Source of the DNA: Halobellus ruber
GTDB taxonomy: Archaea > Halobacteriota > Halobacteria > Halobacteriales > Haloferacaceae
Direction: 5' to 3'
DNA length: 64,000 nt
Assembly (NCBI RefSeq): GCF_014212355.1
Contig: NZ_JACKXD010000006.1
Span: 1-64,000 of the forward strand
Every line of letters begins with the position of its first letter. Positions within the stretch are counted from its first letter, which is position 1. A model generated the notes under the pieces. That model worked only from the letters and a program-made list of their open reading frames with translations. It was not told the origin of the DNA and made no database searches. Positions 1-8,518 of the stretch are shown one piece after another. The translations under genes and the position numbers were made by a program.

Positions 1-78
1 CTCGGGAGTCCGCTTGCGCTCCACAAACGACAAGTCAATCCACTCGATACACTGACTGAGGCGGTCGAATTCTGTCAT
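1..78 (-). mobile_element. IS6-family transposase, N-terminal fragment (runs off the window)
   Basis: The minus strand from the ATG at 76-78 stays open to the window edge and gives about 26 residues beginning MTEFDRLSQC and containing IDLSFVER. From family knowledge, the combination of DRLS, an IDLxFVER segment and a following TP is the usual N-terminus of haloarchaeal IS6-family (DDE) transposases. Only the first tenth or so of the protein is visible, so catalytic residues cannot be checked. It lies divergent to rpa2. The inverted-repeat end of the element should be within about 50 bp upstream of the ATG, but I cannot define it without the other end. Confidence 0.7.
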
Positions 79-377
79 AGACACTCAGAACTCGTCCGCC
101 TCATCCTCTAAATTAACGCGACCCGATCGCCCCCCCAAAGGTTCTTATACCACGGGGCGGCCAGCCCCTCCGTGCCACGACGCGACCCGCAACCGGAGGG
201 ATCGTCACCCGGAGCCGTCGCCGGACTCCGGGGCCAAACCGCAGCACCGCGGCGCGCCACCGCCGACAAGACAACGCTTAAGCGGCGGCCTGCCCTGGCT
301 GTGGGTATGCTTGCAGTCGCGACCGCTCGAACCGCGGGTTTCCGATTCGAGCCAGACGCGTGGGGGGTGTCGCCCGG
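79..377. other. Intergenic region between the IS fragment and rpa2
   Basis: No gene is visible in these 299 bp. There are two AT-richer patches, a ttcttatacc box near 142-151 and a cttaag near 276-281. Either could belong to a promoter for rpa2, although neither is at the roughly 25 bp distance expected for a leaderless start at 378. Confidence 0.4.
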
Positions 378-1868
378 ATGGGTGTGATCGAGGACGTCTA
401 CGAGGACCTCGACACCGACGTCGACTTCGAGGAGTTCGAGGCCGCCGTCGAGGACAAGGTCGACCAGATGGGGGGGCTGGCCGACGAGGAGACCGCGGCG
501 ATGCTGATCGCCCACGAACTCCGCGACCAGGAGGTCGAAGGGATCGCCGACGTCGACCCCGGGATGGACGACGTGAAGTTCCTCGCGAAGGTGATGCGGG
601 TCGGCGACCTCCGGACCTTCGAGCGCGACGAGGAAGACGAGGAGGGTCACGTCGTCAACGTCGACGTCGCCGACGAGACCGGCCGGATCACGATCACGAT
701 GTGGGACGGGATGGCCGACGACGCGGTCGACCGGCTCGAACCCGGCGACACCGTCCGGGTGGCCGGCCGCCCGAAGAACGGCTACAACGGGCTCGAAGTC
801 GACGTCGACAAGGCCGAACCCGCCCCCGACGTCGAGGTCGACGTGGAGTCGACGGACACCCACCGGATCGAGGACCTCTCGCTGGGCCTTTCGGACGTGA
901 ACCTCACGGGACGCGTGCTCAGCACCGACAGCGTGCGCACCTTCGACCGGGACGACGGCTCGGAGGGCCGCGTCTCGAACCTCACGCTCGGCGACCCCAC
1001 CGGCCGGATCCGGGTCACACTCTGGGACGGGAAGGCCGGTCTGGCGACCGAGTTCGCGGCGGGCGAGACCGTCGAGATCGTCGACGGCTACGTCCGCGAG
1101 CGGGACGGCACCCTCGAACTCCACGTGGGCGACCGCGGCACCGTCGAGGAGATCGACGAGGACGTCGAGTACGTCCCCGACACGACCGACATCGGCGAGT
1201 TGGAGCTCGGCGAGACCGCCGACATCGCCGGCGGCGTGATCGAGACCGACCCCAAGCGAACGTTCGACCGCGACGACGGCTCGGAGGGACAGGTCCGGAA
1301 CGTCCGGATCAAAGACGAAACCGGCGACATCCGGGTGGCGCTGTGGGGCGAGAAGGCCGACCTCGACGTCGACCTCGCGGATTACGTCGCGGTCACCGAC
1401 GTGGAGATCCAGGACGGGTGGCAGGACGACCTCGAAGCCTCCGCTGGGTGGCAGTCGACGGTCACCGTGATGGACGACGCCCCCGAGGACGCCACCGACA
1501 CCGGCGCCGGGGCCGCGCAGTCGACCGGCGGGCCCGGACAGTCGACCGGACTCGGCGCGTTCAGCGGCGACGGGGCGACCGACGCCGACACGGGATCCGG
1601 CGCGTCCTCGCCGCCGAGCGGCGACGCCGGGGCCGGCGGGTCGGCGACCGCCGCGGTGACCGAACCCCCGAGCGAGGACGCCGAGGGCGGCACCGAGACG
1701 TTCACCGGGACCGTCGTACAGGCCGGGAGCCCGGTCGTGCTCGACGACGGCACCGAGACCCGGAGCGTCGAGACCGACGAGTCACTCCGGCTCGGCGAGA
1801 AGGTGACCGTCACGGGCCCCGTGGCCGACGGCACCATCACCGCCGTAGAGGTCGACCGGACCGAGTAG
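378..1868 (+). CDS. rpa2: Replication protein A-like single-stranded DNA-binding protein
   Basis: Predicted ssDNA-binding protein of DNA replication and repair, 496 residues. Three successive OB-fold repeats are visible at about 65-150, 170-255 and 275-360. The second and third share the near-identical strand TFDRDDGSEG followed by a TGRIRVxLWDG or TGDIRVALWGE strand. A Gly/Ser/Thr/Ala-rich linker (about 370-430) then leads to a short fourth OB-like segment at the C-terminus. No zinc-finger cysteines are present, which separates it from the RPA1 and RPA3 types. I start at the ATG at 378; a GTG at 360 would only add a Gly-rich tail. The linkage to histone and histone deacetylase genes downstream matches the rpa2 locus of Haloferax. 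Confidence 0.9.
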   Translation: MGVIEDVYEDLDTDVDFEEFEAAVEDKVDQMGGLADEETAAMLIAHELRDQEVEGIADVDPGMDDVKFLAKVMRVGDLRTFERDEEDEEGHVVNVDVADETGRITITMWDGMADDAVDRLEPGDTVRVAGRPKNGYNGLEVDVDKAEPAPDVEVDVESTDTHRIEDLSLGLSDVNLTGRVLSTDSVRTFDRDDGSEGRVSNLTLGDPTGRIRVTLWDGKAGLATEFAAGETVEIVDGYVRERDGTLELHVGDRGTVEEIDEDVEYVPDTTDIGELELGETADIAGGVIETDPKRTFDRDDGSEGQVRNVRIKDETGDIRVALWGEKADLDVDLADYVAVTDVEIQDGWQDDLEASAGWQSTVTVMDDAPEDATDTGAGAAQSTGGPGQSTGLGAFSGDGATDADTGSGASSPPSGDAGAGGSATAAVTEPPSEDAEGGTETFTGTVVQAGSPVVLDDGTETRSVETDESLRLGEKVTVTGPVADGTITAVEVDRTE

Positions 1869-2022
1869 CGCCGGCGACGCGGGGGACCGTCGCTACGACA
1901 CCCGCGGCCACCGGACCCCACCTCTCACGATCCCCCGTCCGGTCCGACGCCCCGACGGCATTACTCAAACACGGTTCGAACCGTCCGGTGGCTTTCCGTT
2001 CGGCCCGCCCGTACGGCCCGGT

Positions 2023-2526
2023 ATGTCCCCGTTGTCTCACGTGCTCGCAGCGCTCGTCCCGGTCGCCGTCTACGTCGCGAGTCGCGACCGGCGACTCCCG
2101 TCGCGGCGGGTCGTCGGCGCGGCGACGCTCGGCGGCGTGTTTCCGGACCTCGTGGACAAACCGCTGGCCCACTCCATGTTCCTCCTGCCGAACGGCCGCG
2201 TCGGCGTTCACTCGCTCCCGGTCGCCCTCCCGCTCGTCGCCGTCGTTCTCGCGTACGGGTGGCGGACCGGCCGGGTGCGCGCCGCCGCCGCCTTCGGCGT
2301 CGGCGTGGTGCTCCATCCCGCAGGAGACTGGCACGCGCACCTGCTGTACGGCAGTTTCCCGCCGCATCTGGTGTGGCCGCTCGCGTCGGTGCCGGTCAAA
2401 CACGTTCCCGGGTGGAGCGCGTACGTCCCGGCGTGGACGGCGTTCGCAACCGCGGTGCTCGGGGCGACCGCGCTGGTGATGCTCCGGGATCTGCGCCGCC
2501 ACGTCCGGCCGAAGGCGTCCGGGTGA
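2023..2526 (+). CDS. Membrane-bound metal-dependent hydrolase-like protein (YdjM/DUF457 type)
   Basis: A 167-residue membrane protein with about four hydrophobic segments. The N-terminal MSPLSHVLAALVP helix, the FPDLVDKPLAHS segment (about 44-56), an HSLP motif and the HPAGDWHAHLL segment place conserved His and Asp residues at membrane edges, as in the LexA-regulated inner-membrane hydrolase family. The substrate is unknown. It is transcribed in the same direction as rpa2 after a 154 bp gap that could hold its own promoter. Family membership is inferred from motif layout; no catalytic activity is claimed. Confidence 0.6.
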   Translation: MSPLSHVLAALVPVAVYVASRDRRLPSRRVVGAATLGGVFPDLVDKPLAHSMFLLPNGRVGVHSLPVALPLVAVVLAYGWRTGRVRAAAAFGVGVVLHPAGDWHAHLLYGSFPPHLVWPLASVPVKHVPGWSAYVPAWTAFATAVLGATALVMLRDLRRHVRPKASG

Positions 2527-2713
2527 CTCTACGGAGGGCTGCCCGACGGGCGCGGACGGGGGTGGTATCCCCTCTTGAGCTTGCACGCGCGAGTGGCGGG
2601 GTTATGCGGTTCGTCTATATCCGCTCCGGGGACGGCGGACCCGCGACCGCGTGGGCGAGCGCCGACCACGCCGGGAGACGTGGCTGCGGCAGACGCAGCA
2701 CCGACGGAGTGAC

Positions 2714-3892
2714 TTACACCCGCTCGCGCGTTCCGAGGACGTAGCCCAACAGCACGATCAACGCCGTCCCGAGATACGTCTCGATCAAGACGGCTGCTCG
2801 TGTGACAGCCCCCACTTGCCTCGGCGGGTGGGGCGGCGCCGTCACGAACGTCACGACCGAGTAGTACAGTGGCCCTCCCCGCCACCCCTCGGGGGGTTCC
2901 GGACCGAGTCCGAACAGGGCGGTCGTTCCCAGGACGATCGCTGCCGACCACAGAAGCACGAACAGCGGCCGAGTACCGTAGCCCGTCAGGCCGCGAGAGA
3001 GCCACCCACCCACAGCCGTCAGGAACTGCGTGCGAATTTCGCGCCCGGGATACGGCCATCTTCAGCAATCGGCGCCATCCACTCAGGGTCCGCAATTGAC
3101 GCGCCTGAGTACGGCATTGGTTTTGAATCGGGCCCACGCCTCCGCGGTCCGTGCCTGCCGCTCCAGTCCCCGCGCTCGGCGCGCTCGCTGGCTGAGCCCC
3201 TCGTCACTGAGCGCCTCCTTGAGATCGTGGTACGCCTGTGCCAACGCATCATATTCAGCCGGGCTCGCCGGATCGGGACACATCTTCCCGACTGTTGTTC
3301 CCTGATTCGCACTCAGACCTTCCAACGTGGTTCCCCGTATGTCTGCTTGAGAGAGAGTGACCCCGGACAGATCCTTCTCTGAGAGGTCGGCGTAGCGTAG
3401 GTCCGCCTCCGAGAGGTCGGCACCCCTCAGGTTCGCTACCGGGAGGTCGGCTTTCCGCAGGTCCGCCGCCGAGAGGTCAGCGTCGGCCAGGGTCGCTCCC
3501 GAAAGGTCGACCCCCCACAGATCCGCTCCCGAGAGGTCGGCTTCGACTAAGGCCGCTCCCGAGAGGTCGACTTTGACTAAGGCCGCTCCCGAGAGGTCGG
3601 CACCGACGAATCCGGGACTAGAAGGGAGTTCCAGGGAGCTGAGGACAGTCTTGGACGCAATCGCGCCGTGTAAATCTCCATCGTTTATTTCATCCACAAG
3701 CTCGTCCAAGGGTTTCTCGGCTGTCTCAGTATGCCGGATACACCGGCTTGATCCCGTCTTCTCGGGCTCCCAGGCCGGGCGAGAACAACTCCACGATGCT
3801 ATTTCAAGTGTATCAAGCACAGCATCAGCCAAGTCAAGATCGTCGTTCGTGACCGGACACTCCTCTCGCTGGGTGGACGAGTCGGGTGACAT
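2714..3892 (-). pseudogene. Pentapeptide-repeat protein with C-terminal ion-channel domain, frame-disrupted
   Basis: Reading from the ATG at 3892, the first 269 codons give a Cys-containing N-terminal part, about 19 pentapeptide repeats of the A(D/N)LSG type (roughly 3340-3610), and a helical RARRARGLERQARTAEAW segment, then stop at TGA 3083. A short piece in another frame (DPEWMAPIAEDG, about 3050-3095) is followed by a return to the first frame beyond a second TGA at 3062. That last part encodes two membrane helices around a pore-like LYYSVVTFVT segment and ends ETYLGTALIVLLGYVLG (stop 2714-2716). Pentapeptide-repeat proteins ending in a two-helix ion-channel domain are common in haloarchaea. 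The simplest reading is one ancestral gene broken by two frameshifts of opposite sign. The first part alone could still make a soluble pentapeptide protein. It sits between rpa2 and the histone gene, which suggests insertion into an otherwise conserved locus. Confidence 0.75.
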
Positions 3893-4043
3893 ACTGTGCC
3901 AGTCAGTCGACCGAATCAAATACGTTGTCGTGGCCCGAGCGGCGCTGCCGCTGCTGCTCGGCCGCCCGCGAACGCCGCCGGGGCGGGGATCCTTTCGAGA
4001 CTCCCCTCGATGCCGTCCGACGGTCCCGGGAGTGCCGTCACGG

Positions 4044-4056
4044 AAAGGGTTATACC
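4044..4056 (+). promoter_or_regulatory. BRE/TATA-like promoter of the histone gene
   Basis: An A-rich BRE-like triplet followed by GGGTTATACC lies about 29 bp before the histone ATG, the spacing expected for a nearly leaderless archaeal transcript. Confidence 0.6.
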
Positions 4057-4080
4057 CCGGTCGGACGGTTTGTGTAGGTA

Positions 4081-4512
4081 ATGAGTGTCGAGCTGCCGTT
4101 CGCGCCCGTGGACACCATCATCCGACGGCAGGCCGGCGACCTCCGGGTCAGCTCCGGGGCCGCCGAGGAGCTCGCCCGTCGGGTCCAAGCCCACGGGGCG
4201 GCGCTCGCCGTCGACGCGGCCGACCACGCCGGCGACGACGGACGGAAGACGCTGATGGCACAGGACTTCGGCGTCCAGCAGGTCGTGAGCCGCCGCGAGC
4301 TCGAACTCCCGATCGCACCGATCGACCGCATCGCCCGCCTCCGGATCGACGACCGGTTCCGCGTCTCGATGGATGCCCGGATCGCCCTCGCGGACATCCT
4401 CGAGGACTACGCCGACAACGTCGCAAGCGCGGCCGCGACGCTGGCGCGGCACGCCGACCGGCGGACGATCCAGGCCGAGGACATCGAGACGTACTTCGCG
4501 CTCTTCGAGTAG
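4081..4512 (+). CDS. hstA: Archaeal histone, fused doublet
   Basis: A 143-residue protein made of two complete histone folds in tandem: residues 1-70 (LPFAPVDTIIRR start) and about 77-143 (LPIAPIDRIARL start, RRTIQAEDIETYF end). Haloarchaeal histones are typically such doublets, so one chain forms the dimer that other archaea build from two. It is acidic compared with methanogen histones. A histone deacetylase gene starts one base after its stop codon, so the two are almost certainly co-transcribed. No lysine-rich tail is present for classical acetylation. Confidence 0.95.
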   Translation: MSVELPFAPVDTIIRRQAGDLRVSSGAAEELARRVQAHGAALAVDAADHAGDDGRKTLMAQDFGVQQVVSRRELELPIAPIDRIARLRIDDRFRVSMDARIALADILEDYADNVASAAATLARHADRRTIQAEDIETYFALFE

Positions 4513-4513
4513 G

Positions 4514-5530
4514 ATGCGGTTCGGCCACAGCGAGACCTGCCTCGCGCACGACACCGGCAAGCGGCACCCCGAGACCGCCGACCGGATCCGCGCGATCAAG
4601 CGGGCGCTCGCGAAGCGCCACGGCGTCTCCTACGTCGAGGCCGACCCGGTGACGGAGTCGGCTGTGACGGCCGTCCACGACCCCGACTACGTCGCGGAGA
4701 TCAGCTCCTTTTGCGCCGCGGGCGGCGGCAACTGGGACCCCGACACGGTCGCGTCGGCGGACACCTGGGGCGCCGCGCGCGCCTCGGCCGGCCTCGCGGA
4801 GTGGGCCGCCCGGGAGGCCGCCGCCGGTGCCGACGGCCGCGAGACGCCCTTCTCGATCGGTCGACCGCCGGGCCACCACGCCGTCGAAGACGACGCGATG
4901 GGGTTTTGTTTCGTCAATAATGCTGCCGTTGCGGTCCAGTCGGTCCTCGACGACGCCGCGTTCGACGTCGACCGGGCGCTGATCTTCGATTGGGACGTCC
5001 ACCACGGGAACGGGACGCAGGACATCTTCTACGACGAGGGGGACGTGTTCTACGCGTCGACCCACGAGAAGGGCCTGTACCCCGGCACCGGCGCGGCCGA
5101 CGAGACGGGCGCCGGCGACGGCGCGGGGACGACGCTGAACGTCCCGCTCCCGTCCGGGGCCGGCGACCCGGAGTTCCTGCTCGTGGTCGAGGAGCTGCTC
5201 CGGCCGGCGACCGAGCGGTACGATCCCGACCTCGTCGTCGTCAGCGCGGGGTTCGACGCCCACCGCCACGATCCCATCTCCCGGATGCGCGTCTCGACGG
5301 AGGGGTACGCCCTGCTGACCGACCGGGTCCGCTCGCTCGCGACCGACGTCGACGCGGGGCTGGCGTTCGTCCTCGAAGGCGGCTACGGGCTCGACACCCT
5401 CTCGGAGGGCGTCGCGATGGTCCACGAGACCTTCGACGGCCGGCCGCCGGTGGAACCGGACGGCGACCCCGACGAGGAGTCCCGGAAGCTAGTCGCGGAC
5501 CTCCGCGGGATCCACGGCCTCGACGGGTAG
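4514..5530 (+). CDS. hdaI: Histone deacetylase family protein (class II-like, zinc-dependent)
   Basis: A 338-residue HDAC/acetoin-utilisation family deacetylase. Visible catalytic landmarks are RPPGHHA (His-His pair), DWDVHHGNGTQ (zinc-binding Asp and His) and the later SAGFDAH with its second zinc Asp, followed by LEGGY. The length fits single-domain members. The ATG at 4514 is immediately after the histone stop codon, giving a histone-deacetylase operon. The true substrate need not be histone; family members also act on other acetyl-lysines and on small amides. All expected metal and proton-relay residues are present. Confidence 0.92.
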   Translation: MRFGHSETCLAHDTGKRHPETADRIRAIKRALAKRHGVSYVEADPVTESAVTAVHDPDYVAEISSFCAAGGGNWDPDTVASADTWGAARASAGLAEWAAREAAAGADGRETPFSIGRPPGHHAVEDDAMGFCFVNNAAVAVQSVLDDAAFDVDRALIFDWDVHHGNGTQDIFYDEGDVFYASTHEKGLYPGTGAADETGAGDGAGTTLNVPLPSGAGDPEFLLVVEELLRPATERYDPDLVVVSAGFDAHRHDPISRMRVSTEGYALLTDRVRSLATDVDAGLAFVLEGGYGLDTLSEGVAMVHETFDGRPPVEPDGDPDEESRKLVADLRGIHGLDG

Positions 5531-5587
5531 CCCTCGCGAACGGCGACCGACGCGCGACCCGAGGCAAAAGTGCCGACGCGGCCGTTT

Positions 5588-7012
5588 TCAGGGTCGCGGG
5601 TCGAAGTAGTCGGCCAGCGGCCGCCCGAACTCGGGGGCGAGTTCGGCGACCGCCTCCCCGACGAGGACCTCGTATCCCTCCTGCAGTTGCGTTTCGACCC
5701 GGGCGCCGAGCCCGACGCCGAACAGTTCCTCCGAGCGGAGGAACGCGGCGGCGTCGGCGAAGCCACGCTCCCGTTCGACCACGTACCGGTCGCCGTCGAC
5801 GAACGGGCCGTAGGTTATCGGGCTGGCGTCGCCCCCGTCGCCGGCGTCGCGGTCGCTGTCCGCATCACCGTCATCAGCAGCGTTGCTGCCGGCGTACGTC
5901 CCGTAGAACCCTTCGGCGTGCTCCCGAACGTGAACCGGCGGCCCCTCGTGGCGCTCGATCCGCGGGAGCCGCCGGTGGGCGAGTTCCACGAACAGCACCG
6001 CCCGGTCGTCGGCGAAGGTCGTCGCGCGGATCGGCCCGAACCCGCGGCGGTCGAGTTCGTCGCGGACGCCCGACAGCGACTTCCGGAGTTGGGGGAACAG
6101 CTGGTCGTCGACGATGTCGGGGGCGTCGAAGACGACCGCGACCGGCGACGTGCCGCGACGGTTGACGTGGCTCCGGACCGCCGCGGCGTCCAGTGGGTCG
6201 GGCTCCCGGGGCTCGAACACCGCCGTCCGGGGGTCGTTGAGGAACGCCCGGGCGTAGTGCTGGAGCCGCGCGACGTTCGCCGCCGAACATACCGCCGCAA
6301 CGTTCCGCGCCGGGTCCGTGGGGTCTACCATCACCAGCGGGTCGTCGTGGGACTCCGTCGCGTGATCTGCGGGGTCGAAGGTCACCGGCGGCTGCCACCC
6401 CGCGGCCGCCGAAAGCAGCGACTCGACGTCGCCGTATTCGAGGACGAGCAGCTCAGAGAGATACCCCGAAAAGCCGCGGGTTCGGAGGTCGCTGCCGTAG
6501 GCGCCGATCCCCTTGAGGAACTGCTTGAACACCCGGACCTCGCCGGCGACGTCGTCGTCGAGCCGCGCTCGAAGGTAGGCGTTGTGGTGCGGCGTCCGGT
6601 CGACCGCCGACTGTGGGGCGGCGGCGTCCTCGACCGCGTAACACGGGACGAGGTCCACGTCGAACCCCTCAAACTCGCCGGTGACGTACGGGTGTTCGGC
6701 GTACTCCTCGTGACCGTCGGGCAGCACCGCGTTCCCGACCGCCAGCCCGTAGCGTTCCAGCAGTTCGCGGTCGAGATCCGGCGGGAACCGGACGAAGAGG
6801 TCGATGTCGCGGTCGCCGGCGAGCCACGTCCCGCGGGCGGTCGACCCCACCTGAACGACGTCGGCGTCGACCGGGAGTTCCGCCACCTCCGACTCGATGC
6901 GCTCGGAGAGCCGGGCCACGGCGTCGCGCATCGCCGCCCGCTCGGTCCCGTCGGGGGTGACGCGCCGGCGGATCGCCTCGATCACATGTCCGTACGCCTC
7001 GGCGTCGGCCAT
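5588..7012 (-). CDS. cca: CCA-adding enzyme (archaeal class I tRNA nucleotidyltransferase)
   Basis: A 474-residue enzyme that adds or repairs the 3'-terminal CCA of tRNAs. Near residue 55 the nucleotidyltransferase signature GSTARGTWLAGDRDIDLF carries the GS pair and the DxD metal-binding aspartates; a third Asp lies in FDVDLVPCY. The central domain with RVFKQFLKGIGAYGSD and the C-terminal tail domain fit class I archaeal enzymes. I chose the ATG at 7012; a GTG three codons upstream is also possible. It is convergent with hdaI, and two tRNA genes follow on the other side, neither of which encodes CCA. Confidence 0.93.
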   Translation of the reverse strand: MADAEAYGHVIEAIRRRVTPDGTERAAMRDAVARLSERIESEVAELPVDADVVQVGSTARGTWLAGDRDIDLFVRFPPDLDRELLERYGLAVGNAVLPDGHEEYAEHPYVTGEFEGFDVDLVPCYAVEDAAAPQSAVDRTPHHNAYLRARLDDDVAGEVRVFKQFLKGIGAYGSDLRTRGFSGYLSELLVLEYGDVESLLSAAAGWQPPVTFDPADHATESHDDPLVMVDPTDPARNVAAVCSAANVARLQHYARAFLNDPRTAVFEPREPDPLDAAAVRSHVNRRGTSPVAVVFDAPDIVDDQLFPQLRKSLSGVRDELDRRGFGPIRATTFADDRAVLFVELAHRRLPRIERHEGPPVHVREHAEGFYGTYAGSNAADDGDADSDRDAGDGGDASPITYGPFVDGDRYVVERERGFADAAAFLRSEELFGVGLGARVETQLQEGYEVLVGEAVAELAPEFGRPLADYFDPRP

Positions 7013-7173
7013 CGTTGCCACGACTTCACGGGGCCGCGGCGAAAGAGTGTCGGTCCGCCGCGACCTGCGGACGTCGGCCGCCGGAGGTGCGCTACGTCGG
7101 TCGATTCCGGGGCGATCGGTGGAAAAACGAAAGCCATATCACACCGCCTCGGTCTACCTTTGCGTGTAGGCAG

Positions 7174-7246
7174 GCCGTCGTAGCTCAGGTGGTAGAGCAC
7201 CTCGCTGTTAACGAGGTGGTCCCAGGTTCGAGCCCTGGCGACGGCG
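7174..7246 (+). tRNA. tRNA-Asn (GTT)
   Basis: A complete cloverleaf with the 7-bp acceptor stem GCCGTCG/CGACGGC, anticodon stem CCTCG/CGAGG around GTT (7207-7209) and a T arm with GGTTCGAGCC. The discriminator base is G. CCA is not encoded. No intron is seen. Confidence 0.95.
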
Positions 7247-7346
7247 TCGGGTTTTCGGCGACAGACCGCGAGTTGCGACACCCGAGCGTCCCATCCCGGA
7301 CGCAACGACAACGTCTAAGAGGGAGTCTCGGGTACGAGTTCCTGTC

Positions 7347-7421
7347 GGGCCCTTAGCTCAGTCCGGTCAGAGCGCTCGGCTCATAACCGGGTGGTCGTGG
7401 GTTCGAACCCCACAGGGCCCA
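7347..7421 (+). tRNA. tRNA with CAT anticodon (elongator Met or Ile2)
   Basis: A cloverleaf with acceptor stem GGGCCCT/AGGGCCC, anticodon CAT at 7382-7384 in the stem CTCGG/CCGGG, T-loop GTTCGAAC and discriminator A. It lacks the initiator hallmark of three consecutive G-C pairs in the anticodon stem, so it is an elongator Met tRNA or the Ile2 tRNA whose C34 is modified to agmatidine. The sequence alone does not let me decide. It lies 100 bp after tRNA-Asn. Confidence 0.88.
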
Positions 7422-7460
7422 CTCGGCTGCCCGAACGACAGCGAGGGCCGAGTGTACACC

Positions 7461-7526
7461 GTCGCGGGAGTCGAAACAGGGAGTGCAGCGAGCGCACCGA
7501 CCGTGGCTCGAAGCACACAGGGCACA
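7461..7526 (+). repeat. Downstream palindromic unit ending in a degenerate copy of the CAT-tRNA 3' end
   Basis: Positions 7502-7526 match the tRNA T-arm and acceptor end (7396-7421) at 21 of 25 aligned bases, with one base missing in the 5' T-stem strand. Just before it are a CAGGGAG core (7477-7483) and a GTGC...GCAC hairpin. A left arm, GAGTCGAAA, is partly complementary to the copied tRNA end. The same architecture recurs behind tRNA-Ser and aspS. Confidence 0.65.
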
Positions 7527-8254
7527 GTCGGGCCGTCCAAACCCCCACGTTCCGGCGGATCGAACGCTACGCCCCGCAACACGAACAGGTTCGGATCAAG
7601 CGCCTTGTGGACCCCTCCACACGATCCACGCGTGGGTTTAGGGAAGCCTAAAACGGCGACGCCGCCGCTCGGCGCTCCCGGCTCGTGGGTCCGACGATGA
7701 TCCGGACTGACCTCCTCCGTGTAAACGCGGAGGAATCCGACCATCGGATTCGGGCGGTCGTCGCCCTTCGGTTCCAACCTGCACTCGGAGGGAACCGGCG
7801 ACACACCGGGGGAACTCTCGTTTGTCTCCCTCGTAGGGCTGTGGCCCGGCCGATGAGGCCCCGTCGGAATCCGTGTCATTGCCGTGCGAACCACCGCCGG
7901 TTCGCCACCCCTTGTGGTTCGGGGACGGCCTCTCACCGATTCCGTAGCATCCCTGCGAACCCGATCCACAGTCATAGTAGTGTCGCTCGACCTCCGCCTG
8001 AAAACGGAGGTATGCGCTTGCAGCTCTATCACGTCCACCACATCCGTCACGCCATCGACGCACAGTCCATCCCGACCCGCGTGCTCATCACGTTCGCCGG
8101 CTTGCTGGCGCTTCCGATACTCGGGACGGCAGTCCGCACCGCCGGGCGCGTCGAGGTCGTCGGCGGGTGTACCGAGCCGCGACAGCCCGGCCACTCGACC
8201 CGTGGCTCGTCGTCTTCCGTCGCGTCGGAAAAAAGTCGTCGTCTGCCGTCCGGC
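7527..8254. other. Gene-poor region with a hairpin-bounded, probable IS200/IS605-derived remnant
   Basis: No gene can be supported in these 728 bp. Two hairpins with the same stem, CCTCCG/CGGAGG, lie at 7714-7733 and 7991-8010, enclosing about 260 bp. On the minus strand the first reads as GATTCCTCCGCG...CGGAGGAGGTCA, resembling the right end of haloarchaeal TnpB-type IS200/IS605 elements. Open frames inside are short and not recognisable as transposase. I infer a deletion remnant or a non-autonomous palindrome-associated element (PATE type). Confidence 0.35.
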
Positions 8255-8392
8255 TCACTCGTCGCCGCCGTCGGTGACGATCCGGACGTCCTCGGCCTCC
8301 TCCATCTCCTCGAAGCCGGGGTCGGCGGGCTCCTCGTGTTCTTCCGGTTCCTCTTCAGCCGTGTCGCGCGGTCGGACGTTGAAGTGACACAT
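8255..8392 (-). CDS. Small acidic hypothetical protein
   Basis: A 45-residue protein starting MCHFNVRPRD and then very rich in Glu and Asp (EEEPEEHEEP, EEMEEAED), ending IVTDGGDE. The extreme acidity is typical of genuine haloarchaeal small proteins and unlike a random GC-rich frame. The Cys-His pair near the N-terminus could bind metal, but there is no second pair. The frame stays open further upstream, but there it loses the acidic character and overlaps the promoter of the next gene. Function unknown. Confidence 0.5.
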   Translation of the reverse strand: MCHFNVRPRDTAEEEPEEHEEPADPGFEEMEEAEDVRIVTDGGDE

Positions 8393-8518
8393 AGCGTGTC
8401 TGTGACACACATAGTCGTGGACACAGTTAACGCTTAATGCTCCGCCGGTCCCCGCGCTCCCGCACCCGGCATCGGGCCCGCGGCATACAAATGGATCCAG
8501 CCCCTGTTTCGACGCACG

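Noticed and set aside
108-1124. Long open frame on the minus strand across the rpa2 gene
   Set aside because: It is antisense to a clear RPA gene and rich in Val, Gly and Arg. Such frames are expected from codon bias in GC-rich DNA; no motif is recognisable.
7527-8254. RNase P RNA or 7S RNA in the gene-poor region
   Set aside because: No conserved core elements of either RNA could be found, and the hairpins fit a transposon end better.
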